This document shows, one piece after another, positions 1 to 3,832 of a stretch of DNA of 5,664 nucleotides (its first letter is position 1; each line of letters starts with the position of its first letter). The DNA is from RUG806 sp963624415 (GTDB taxonomy: Bacteria > Bacillota > Clostridia > Oscillospirales > Acutalibacteraceae). Location of the stretch: the NCBI GenBank assembly GCA_963624415.1, contig CAVFPQ010000142.1, positions 1 to 5,664 on the forward strand. The letters run 5' to 3'. The notes below the pieces were generated by a model. It saw only the letters and a list, made by a program, of their open reading frames with translations, made no database searches and had not been told where the DNA came from. The position numbers were made by a program, and so were the translations under genes.

Positions 1-4
1 GTCG

Positions 5-67
5 ATGATTTGTCTTTGTTTTGAAACAATACTTCCTTATCAGCACGTGGCTAAAGCTGAGTGCTTT
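5..67 (+). repeat. Partial, frame-broken copy of a repeated small-ORF sequence
   Basis: Bases 27-56 match the minus strand of 5515-5486 at 25 of 30 positions, and both copies end in a TGCTTT shortly after (62-67 here). In the shared frame this copy reads KQYFLISTWLKLSALS and then stops at 72-74; the other copy reads NQYFVISEWLK. Upstream, a GATGATTTGTC stretch resembles GGGGATTTTTC in the other copy, but about two extra bases throw it out of frame, and a TGA at 6-8 blocks the reading frame. There is no ribosome binding site. This is either a decayed gene fragment or part of a repeat that happens to be open. It sits directly upstream of the hairpin array and may be one end of the same element (inference). 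The window edge cuts any further part. Confidence 0.5.
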
Positions 68-104
68 GTCGTAGTCTTATTTTTTTTCGGGAGAAAAACA
101 GGGG

Positions 105-139
105 GCGAGCGGAGCGAGCGTAACGCGAGCGGAGCGAGC
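105..139 (+). repeat. Hairpin units 1 and 2: 16-base direct repeat
   Basis: The same 16 bases occur at 105-120 and 125-140, separated by TAAC. Each holds GCGAGC, a GGA loop and GCGAGC again. The two arms look like a direct repeat, but they pair as an inverted repeat once the central GA/GA is read as a tandem G.A mismatch: G-C, C-G, G.A, A.G, G-C, C-G. The repeat could also come from simple tandem duplication. Confidence 0.55.
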
Positions 140-143
140 GGAT

Positions 144-174
144 GCCGACGAGACGCCGAAGGCGTTGAGGAGGC
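144..174 (+). repeat. Hairpin unit 3
   Basis: Outer GCC (144-146) pairs with GGC (172-174) and inner ACGCC (153-157) with GGCGT (161-165) around a GAA loop. Between them GACGAG faces TGAGGA, giving G.A, A.G, C-G, G.A, A.G and G.T. All 14 opposed positions fit an allowed pair. The inner 13 bases are a perfect Watson-Crick hairpin on their own. Confidence 0.65.
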
Positions 175-176
175 AC

Positions 177-209
177 GGGCGAGGAGCGAGCGAAGCGAGC
201 GACGAGCCC
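177..209 (+). repeat. Hairpin unit 4
   Basis: Outer GGGC (177-180) pairs with GCCC (206-209). GAGGA (181-185) faces GACGA (201-205). Inner GCGAGC (186-191) faces GCGAGC (195-200) around a GAA loop, including the stable GCGAAGC core. All 15 opposed positions are Watson-Crick or tandem G.A pairs. Confidence 0.65.
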
Positions 210-210
210 G

Positions 211-247
211 AAGCCCGAGGAGCTTGCGAAGCAAGCGACGAGGGCTT
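211..247 (+). repeat. Hairpin unit 5, same frame as unit 4 with different stems
   Basis: Outer AAGCCC (211-216) pairs with GGGCTT (242-247), GAGGA (217-221) faces GACGA (237-241), and inner GCTTGC (222-227) pairs with GCAAGC (231-236) around a GAA loop. All 17 positions fit. Compared with unit 4, the linkers and loop are identical but both stems have changed on both arms with pairing kept, which is the best internal evidence that the fold is selected. Confidence 0.7.
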
Positions 248-283
248 GCCGCGACGAGGCGGCGACAGCCGACGAGGAGCGGC
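248..283 (+). repeat. Hairpin unit 6
   Basis: GCCGC (248-252) pairs with GCGGC (279-283). GACGAGGC (253-260) faces GACGAGGA (271-278) with two tandem G.A steps, one single G.A and three G-C pairs. GGC (261-263) pairs with GCC (268-270) around a GACA tetraloop. All 16 positions fit. A GGCCGGCC palindrome (281-288) spans the junction with the next unit. Confidence 0.55.
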
Positions 284-285
284 CG

Positions 286-331
286 GCCGACGACGAGCAT
301 TTCGCCGACAGGCGGAATGTGAGGAGGAGGC
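286..331 (+). repeat. Hairpin unit 7
   Basis: CATTTCGCC (298-306) pairs with GGCGGAATG (311-319), nine pairs with one T.G, around a GACA loop. Outside it GACGACGAG (289-297) faces TGAGGAGGA (320-328): three tandem G.A steps alternate with C-G pairs and end in G.T. GCC (286-288) and GGC (329-331) close the base. All 21 opposed positions fit. Confidence 0.65.
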
Positions 332-335
332 ACAG

Positions 336-396
336 GCCCGGAGCGGTGAAATTTGTGAGCGTGCGGAGCATGCGAACAAATTCCGCCGCGGAGGGC
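336..396 (+). repeat. Hairpin unit 8, the longest (61 bases)
   Basis: From the base: GCCC/GGGC, a GGA/GGA purine loop, then GCGGTG-AATTTGT against ACAAATT-CCGCCGC with one T.G pair and one A.C mismatch (349.383). A GA/GA tandem mismatch (357-358 and 374-375) follows, then GCGTGC/GCATGC around a GGA loop. Of 29 opposed positions 27 fit. The arm with AATTTGT/ACAAATT is an ordinary inverted repeat visible without G.A pairing. Confidence 0.65.
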
Positions 397-429
397 GTCC
401 CCGACGAGCGTGGCATCGCGGGCACAGAA

Positions 430-540
430 AAAGCCGACCTTATGAAAGAGTAAAGCGATTGTCACCGAGGAGGGGACGAAGCCGCCGCCGACGGCAACCT
501 CCCCGGGCAGTCGGCTTTACGAACAAGGCGGCTTTACGAA
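430..540 (+). repeat. Second structured block with nested inverted repeats and a 12-base direct repeat
   Basis: AAAGCCGAC (430-438) is the exact reverse complement of GTCGGCTTT (510-518) and can close a large stem-loop. Inside it, GGGGA/TCCCC (472-476, 500-504) and GCCG/CGGC (481-484, 492-495) form a hairpin. AAGCCGCC (479-486) also matches GGCGGCTT (527-534) downstream, so a pseudoknot or an alternative fold is possible. CGGCTTTACGAA occurs twice, at 512-523 and 529-540. No ORF with a ribosome binding site is present. The block may be the 3' domain of the same element as the hairpin array, or a terminator-like structure without a T tract. I do not recognise it. Confidence 0.5.
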
Positions 541-661
541 TGCAGGCAGTCAAAATTGCGGATTTACCCTAAAAAGCCCCATGTGATATTTTGTTGTAAG
601 AGTGGATTTGTATAGAAATCGTTTTTGCCTATTTATCAGTCTGATCTGCATATGTTTCGAA

Positions 662-681
662 AAATTATATGCATATAATTT
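662..681. promoter_or_regulatory. Perfect 20-base palindrome, likely operator upstream of the Fic gene
   Basis: The two halves are AAATTATATG and CATATAATTT, with no mismatch and no spacer. The palindrome ends ten bases before the proposed -35 box. Its half-site AAATTATATGCA is repeated exactly at 717-728, over the -10 box and transcription start. That arrangement suits a dimeric repressor, but the A+T-rich context means the regulator is an inference. Confidence 0.5.
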
Positions 682-691
682 AGATTGCAAC

Positions 692-720
692 TTGTTTTTC
701 TGCATATACTATGCTAAAAT
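692..720 (+). promoter_or_regulatory. Candidate promoter of the Fic gene
   Basis: TTGTTT (692-697) and TAAAAT (715-720) are separated by 17 bases, matching the sigma-A -35 at three of six and the -10 at five of six positions. Transcription would start near 727, leaving a leader of under 20 bases with an AGAAAGG (728-734) ribosome binding site. An alternative is TTGCAA (685-690) with TATACT (705-710), but the 14-base spacer is short. Confidence 0.45.
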
Positions 721-729
721 TATATGCAG
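700..729. promoter_or_regulatory. 9-base inverted repeat over the Fic promoter, likely operator
   Basis: CTGCATATA (700-708) and its exact reverse complement TATATGCAG (721-729) flank 12 bases that contain most of the -10 box. Together with the palindrome at 662-681 and a CTGCATATG at 646-654 this makes a cluster of TGCATAT motifs in 84 bases. A protein bound here would cover the -10 and the start site, so repression is the simplest reading. Confidence 0.5.
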
Positions 730-744
730 AAAGGTCGGTGCTTT

Positions 745-1791
745 ATGAGAAAATTCGATTATTCTTTTTTGAATAACGGTTTGCTTCCGGCAAGTCTTGT
801 GAATCTGACATGCGACATTGCAACACTCAAAACCATGGCAGGTGTACGCAAGAATGAATATATGCAGGTCTTTACAGAGCTTGAAGCTGTGGCAAAGGTC
901 CAATCTGTTAAAAGCTCCAATGCCATTGAAGGTATTGTGACAGGTGATGATCGTATTTCGGCAATTGTAAATCAGAACAGCGCACCTCTTAACCACAACG
1001 AAGCTGAGATCGCAGGGTACAGAGATGCGCTGAATGCAATTCATTTAAACTTTTCCGATATGGATTTTCGGCAGACCGACATTTTGCGTCTGCATGAAAT
1101 GATGATGAATTTTATATCCTTTGGTTGCGGAGGGCAGTACAAGACAGATGACAATGTAATTTTGGAAATTGATGCCGACGGCAACCGTCGTGTTCGTTTT
1201 CGTCCTACCCCGGCAAGTGAAACCTCGACTGCTATGGAACAGTTGGAACTTGCCTATATGGATGCAAAAAGTGATGCGAATATTAATCAGCTTCTTTTAA
1301 TTCCGTGTGTGATATTGGATTTCCTCTGTATTCATCCTTTTAGAGACGGCAACGGCAGAATGTCTCGTTTGCTTTCACTACTGCTGTTATACAAAAACGG
1401 ATTTGATGCCGGCAAATACATGTCCTTTGAAGAACAGATTAACAACAGCAAGATATATTATTATGAAGCTTTGCGGCAATCGTCGGTCGGATGGGAAACG
1501 AATGAAAATACTTATATCCCGTTTATCGAGAATTTTTTGTCCACTCTTTATATGTGCTATAAAGAACTTGACAAACGATTTGCCGTGGTGAATGGCAAGA
1601 AGATTACAAAGAAAGCCCGTGTTGAGGCAACTGTCCTGAACAGCCTGAAACCGCTTTCAAAAGCCGAAATCTGCAAAATTCTCCCCGATGTCAGCCCGAC
1701 GACAGTTGAAGCCGTACTCGGCGAGATGGTCAAGATCGGTTCAATAAAGCTTATCGGTGCAGGTCGGGCGACTCGCTATATTAAAGTCTGA
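745..1791 (+). CDS. Fic-family AMP transferase, class II (self-inhibited), with C-terminal winged helix
   Basis: Fic enzymes transfer AMP from ATP to a hydroxyl on a target protein. Starting at 745 gives 348 residues. An in-frame ATG at 724 would add seven residues, but its codons overlap the ribosome binding site AGAAAGG (728-734), so I prefer 745. The complete Fic motif HPFRDGNGRMSR lies at residues 197-208, with the catalytic His first. An N-terminal SNAIEG at about 58-63 matches the inhibitory (S/T)xxxE(G/N) helix, in which Glu62 would block the active site; its position before the Fic core marks class II. A flap region precedes the core at about 143-158. The last 65 residues are Lys-rich and look like a winged helix-turn-helix, so the protein may bind DNA, possibly the operators in front of its own gene (inference). 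No antitoxin partner gene is adjacent, as expected for built-in inhibition. Target unknown. Confidence 0.9.
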   Translation: MRKFDYSFLNNGLLPASLVNLTCDIATLKTMAGVRKNEYMQVFTELEAVAKVQSVKSSNAIEGIVTGDDRISAIVNQNSAPLNHNEAEIAGYRDALNAIHLNFSDMDFRQTDILRLHEMMMNFISFGCGGQYKTDDNVILEIDADGNRRVRFRPTPASETSTAMEQLELAYMDAKSDANINQLLLIPCVILDFLCIHPFRDGNGRMSRLLSLLLLYKNGFDAGKYMSFEEQINNSKIYYYEALRQSSVGWETNENTYIPFIENFLSTLYMCYKELDKRFAVVNGKKITKKARVEATVLNSLKPLSKAEICKILPDVSPTTVEAVLGEMVKIGSIKLIGAGRATRYIKV

Positions 1792-1828
1792 TTTTTTCCG
1801 GAACTTATTCGCAAAGTCAAATATCATT

Positions 1829-1861
1829 CTGTCGTTATTTCAACGGCAGATGTATTTTTTT
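1829..1861 (+). terminator. Weak candidate terminator for the Fic gene
   Basis: CTGTCGTT (1829-1836) pairs with AACGGCAG (1842-1849), eight pairs with one T.G, and a run of seven T starts six bases later (1855-1861). The gap before the T run is longer than usual, and the hairpin lies inside the end of the converging ThuA-like gene. It is the only candidate I see between the two convergent genes. Confidence 0.25.
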
Positions 1862-2515
1862 GCCTTCCGCTGCCCACATAAGTCCTCTCTTCATTAAAAC
1901 AGCGGCTGTCGGAAATAAATCAAAAACATTGTCATGGTGTCCCAATGAAAGATAGAACACTCTGCCCTGTCCCCAGTATTTTGTCCACGCAACGGGCATC
2001 TGTATCGGCTTGTTTACATTGTCTTTGCAGCCCGTAAACGGATACGCCGTTGTCGCGAGAACTTCTATCGCCGGGTCAATGTGCATATAATAAAGCTCAC
2101 TGTGAACGGTGAAATCCGAAAGCCCCTGTGTAATGGAGCTTGACGACGGCACAATATTAACGGTATAGTCAATTTCACCCTCCGGATGATGCACCCACTG
2201 ACCGCCGGTTAAATACTGCCAGTCGGGACTGTTTCGAAATGCGTCACACAATCCGCCGTGGCACCCTGCAAGACCTGTGCCGTGCTCTACCGCATACGCT
2301 ACATTCTTGACATATTCGCTTTTTATCTCACCCGAAGTCCAGCACGCTATTATAAGATCGTATTCCGAAAGCTTTTCTCTGTCCGCCAGACAGTCGAGCG
2401 TGTCGTATATTTCCGCAGTGTAGCCTTCTTCTTCCATCATTGCGGCAAAACGCTCAGATGTTTTAACCGGATCGTGACCGTCCCATCCGCCCTGAAAAAT
2501 AAGTACCTTCTTCAT
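1835..2515 (-). CDS. ThuA-like domain protein
   Basis: This is a single-domain ThuA-like protein of 226 residues with a class I glutamine-amidotransferase-like fold. The family is named after a rhizobial trehalose-utilisation gene and is usually linked to sugar metabolism; the reaction of this member cannot be read from sequence. Visible motifs are KVLIFQGGWDGHDP at the N terminus, GCHGG (84-88) after a hydrophobic strand, GGQWVHHP (104-111), SELYYM (139-144) and GQGRVFYLSLGH (182-193), which together are typical of the family. No signal peptide, so cytoplasmic. The start at 2515 is set by GGGAGGA (2527-2521) five bases upstream; an upstream in-frame start at 2596 would place the promoter inside the gene. 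It has its own promoter and no sugar dehydrogenase or transporter beside it in this window, so its pathway is not given by context. Confidence 0.85.
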   Translation of the reverse strand: MKKVLIFQGGWDGHDPVKTSERFAAMMEEEGYTAEIYDTLDCLADREKLSEYDLIIACWTSGEIKSEYVKNVAYAVEHGTGLAGCHGGLCDAFRNSPDWQYLTGGQWVHHPEGEIDYTVNIVPSSSSITQGLSDFTVHSELYYMHIDPAIEVLATTAYPFTGCKDNVNKPIQMPVAWTKYWGQGRVFYLSLGHHDNVFDLFPTAAVLMKRGLMWAAEGKKIHLPLK

Positions 2516-2554
2516 ATTTTTCCTCCCTTGTTCCTTTGAACTTTTATCGAATTT

Positions 2555-2583
2555 ATTATAATAGATATATTTCACTGATTCAA
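2555..2583 (-). promoter_or_regulatory. Promoter of the ThuA-like gene
   Basis: On the minus strand TTGAAT (2583-2578) and a consensus TATAAT (2560-2555) are separated by exactly 17 bases. The start would fall near 2548, giving a leader of about 33 bases that carries the GGGAGG ribosome binding site. It begins right after the terminator of the upstream gene, so the ThuA-like gene is its own transcription unit. Confidence 0.75.
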
Positions 2584-2585
2584 GT

Positions 2586-2616
2586 AAAAAACGCACTTCC
2601 GTGAAGTGCGTTTTTT
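2586..2616 (-). terminator. Strong intrinsic terminator of the yqeG-to-CD1247-like gene cluster
   Basis: ACGCACTTC and GAAGTGCGT form a perfect nine-pair stem (2591-2599 with 2603-2611) around a three-base loop. On the minus strand it is followed by a T tract (complement of the A run 2586-2591). It begins about 20 bases after the stop at 2639. A T run on the plus side makes it potentially bidirectional, but no plus-strand gene ends here. Confidence 0.85.
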
Positions 2617-2638
2617 CTGCGTGGATATTATACGAAAA

Positions 2639-3088
2639 TTACTTGTCTTCGGGCTCGTCATCTTCAAGCTCGAAGATGCTGTCCATATCGATTTTTGTGC
2701 CGCATGCGGGGCATACAAGCTCCTCATCGTCATCATCGAAAATGGAATCGTCAAAATAAACCGTCTCTTTGCAGTTGGGGCAGGTGAATTCGTAAACGCC
2801 GTCGTCCTCGTCAAAGTCACAGCCGTCGCAGTTGTCGCAGTTGCCTGTGCAGTATTCGTCGTCGAAATCGAAGTCATCATCGTCATCGTCTTCGTAAACG
2901 ATATCCTCAACAGCCGCAAGATCCTCGTCAACCTCATCGATATGCTCGCCGAGATCCTGAATTTCAGCCGCCATGTCGCCTAAAAGGTCTGTAAGCGCAC
3001 ACAGAACCTTGCCTTCCTTTGAGGACTTGTCTATATCAAGACCGTCCATAAGACCCTTGATGTATGATACTTTTTCACCGATTGTCAT
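2639..3088 (-). CDS. Acidic zinc-ribbon protein, CD1247 N-terminal domain-like
   Basis: The protein has 149 residues and no known enzymatic role. The N-terminal part (1-60; EKVSYIKGLMDGLDID, then KEGKVL) is helical and resembles what I recall as the CD1247 N-terminal domain of Clostridia. A run of Asp and Glu follows (66-78), then a cysteine cluster C80-X3-C84-X2-C87-X2-C90, and a C-terminal zinc ribbon formed by C103/C106 and C126/C129. The tail is again very acidic. No signal peptide or membrane segment. The start is supported by AGGAGG (3102-3097) eight bases upstream. It is the last gene of the minus-strand cluster behind efp, separated from it by a hairpin that may reduce read-through. 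A role in transcription or translation is suggested only by context and by the zinc ribbon. Confidence 0.75.
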   Translation of the reverse strand: MTIGEKVSYIKGLMDGLDIDKSSKEGKVLCALTDLLGDMAAEIQDLGEHIDEVDEDLAAVEDIVYEDDDDDDFDFDDEYCTGNCDNCDGCDFDEDDGVYEFTCPNCKETVYFDDSIFDDDDEELVCPACGTKIDMDSIFELEDDEPEDK

Positions 3089-3118
3089 TGTAATATCCTC
3101 CTTTTGGGGTGATTTTCT

Positions 3119-3153
3119 AAAAAAGCGACCGCAAGATAAAATCGCACGGCCGC
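3119..3153 (-). terminator. Terminator or attenuator between efp and the CD1247-like gene
   Basis: On the minus strand GCGGCCG (3153-3147) pairs with CGGTCGC (3131-3125), seven pairs with one G.T, around a 15-base loop, and six T follow (3124-3119). On the plus strand the G.T becomes an A.C mismatch, so it works best for leftward transcription. I see no clear promoter between it and the gene at 3088, so that gene may depend on read-through (inference). Confidence 0.65.
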
Positions 3154-3172
3154 ATTTTTTTTATAGGTTATA

Positions 3173-3730
3173 TTACGCTCTGCCGAGATATTCGCCGGTG
3201 CGTGTGTCGATCTGAATTTTTTCGCCCTCATCAATGAAAAGGGGAACTCTGACCTCAGCACCTGTCTCAAGTGTTGCGGGCTTAAGTGTGTTTGTGGCAG
3301 TGTCGCCCTTGAAGCCGGGCTCTGTCTTTGTAACCTCAAGGTCAACAAACGTGGGCGGCTCTACACCGAAAACGTTGCCTTTGTAAGAGAGAATACGGCA
3401 AACCATGTTCTCCTTGACAAACTTGAAGTTGTCGGAAAGCTCGGAAGCACTTACGGGAACCTGCTCGTATGTCTCCTGATCCATGAAGTAATAAAGATCG
3501 CCGTCATTGTAGAGATATTCCATCTCGCGTCTGTCTATGTGAGCGGTGGGGAACTTGTCTGTGGGGGAGAATGTCTTTTCAACAACGCTGCCCGCAATAA
3601 CGTTTCTTATCTTTGTGCGAACGAAAGCCGCGCCTTTACCGGGTTTAACGTGCTGGAATTCGATGATCTGCCAAACGCCGCCCTCCATCTCGAAGGTTAT
3701 GCCGTTTCTGAAATCGCCGGCTGAAACCAT
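3173..3730 (-). CDS. efp: Translation elongation factor P
   Basis: EF-P binds between the P and E sites of the ribosome and speeds peptide bond formation at polyproline stretches. The 185 residues are the normal length and all three beta-barrel domains are present. The start MVSAGDFRNG is the family's usual N terminus. A TTG nine bases further upstream is open in frame but overlaps the spacing of the GAAAGGA ribosome binding site (3746-3740), so ATG at 3730 is preferred. The modified-lysine loop reads VKPGKGAAFVRTK with Lys at position 32, as in the Bacillus protein, whose lysine carries a 5-aminopentanol group; whether it is modified here is unknown. The C-terminal domain ends in IQIDTRTGEYLGRA. 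The gene follows the Xaa-Pro peptidase gene and has an additional promoter of its own. Confidence 0.97.
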   Translation of the reverse strand: MVSAGDFRNGITFEMEGGVWQIIEFQHVKPGKGAAFVRTKIRNVIAGSVVEKTFSPTDKFPTAHIDRREMEYLYNDGDLYYFMDQETYEQVPVSASELSDNFKFVKENMVCRILSYKGNVFGVEPPTFVDLEVTKTEPGFKGDTATNTLKPATLETGAEVRVPLFIDEGEKIQIDTRTGEYLGRA

Positions 3731-3751
3731 TAAAATCAATCCTTTCTTTTT

Positions 3752-3768
3752 AAGGCAAAATGTGCCTT
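3752..3768 (-). promoter_or_regulatory. Small hairpin in the efp leader
   Basis: On the minus strand AAGGCA (3768-3763) pairs with TGCCTT (3757-3752) around five bases, six bases before the GAAAGGA ribosome binding site. There is no T tract after it, so it is not a terminator. It could protect the 5' end or adjust translation; nothing else supports a role. Confidence 0.3.
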
Positions 3769-3795
3769 TGAAAAATATTACGCTATAACAGTTGT

Positions 3796-3824
3796 ATTGT
3801 ACTATATACGTTTTTGTTTTGCAA
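3796..3824 (-). promoter_or_regulatory. Internal promoter of efp
   Basis: On the minus strand TTGCAA (3824-3819) and TACAAT (3801-3796) are exactly 17 bases apart, matching four and five of six consensus positions. The start would be near 3789, giving a leader of about 60 bases. It lies just after the peptidase stop, so efp can be made independently of yqeG and the peptidase. Confidence 0.7.
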
Positions 3825-3832
3825 GTATTTTT

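Larger units (their letters stand above)
105..396 (+). repeat. Array of eight G.A-paired hairpins (purine-rich structured element)
   Basis: This tract is very rich in G and A on the plus strand and reads as RSERSER-like peptides, but I see no gene. Allowing tandem G.A pairs besides Watson-Crick and G.T pairs, it divides into eight hairpins: 105-119, 125-139, 144-174, 177-209, 211-247, 248-283, 286-331 and 336-396. All loops are G-started and A-ended (GGA, GGA, GAA, GAA, GAA, GACA, GACA, GGA), and each is closed by a C-G pair. Recurrent linkers GAGGA and GACGA face each other and form G.A, A.G, G-C, G.A, A.G. Stem sequences differ between units while pairing is kept. The opposite strand would have C.T mismatches, so the fold is specific to the plus strand, as single-stranded DNA or RNA. 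CGAG steps with tandem sheared G.A pairs and GCGAAGC mini-hairpins are known to be unusually stable in DNA. Function unknown; a mobile repeat, a structured RNA or a replication/recombination site are all open. Confidence 0.7.

Noticed and set aside
105..396. CRISPR array
   Set aside because: Units differ in length (15 to 61 bases) and sequence, there are no unique spacers of constant length, and no cas gene is present.
105..540. Integron attC site, IS200/IS605 end or group II intron
   Set aside because: No integrase, transposase or reverse transcriptase is in the window and I do not see the conserved core or end motifs of these elements; a link remains only speculative.
5..572. Five overlapping open frames of 100-141 residues on both strands (5-322 +, 165-572 +, 465-40 -, 425-51 -, 379-77 -)
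   Set aside because: They overlap each other on both strands, are low in complexity, lack ribosome binding sites and cover the hairpin array, whose base bias alone keeps frames open.
674..679. Perfect TATAAT as the -10 box of the Fic gene
   Set aside because: It is part of the 20-base palindrome and has no acceptable -35 box at 16-18 bases upstream; the TAAAAT at 715-720 is better placed.
724..744. Upstream ATG at 724 as the start of the Fic protein
   Set aside because: The codons 724-744 contain the AGAAAGG ribosome binding site for ATG 745, and position 724 would precede the predicted transcription start.
2516..2596. N-terminal extension of the ThuA-like protein to 2596
   Set aside because: It would include the -10 and -35 boxes and the upstream terminator; MKKVLIF at 2515 has a clear ribosome binding site and fits the family.
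2572..2983. Open frames opposite or out of frame with the acidic protein gene (2606-2983 +, 2937-2572 -)
   Set aside because: They are shadows of the Asp/Glu-rich coding sequence; the in-frame gene has a strong ribosome binding site and a zinc ribbon.
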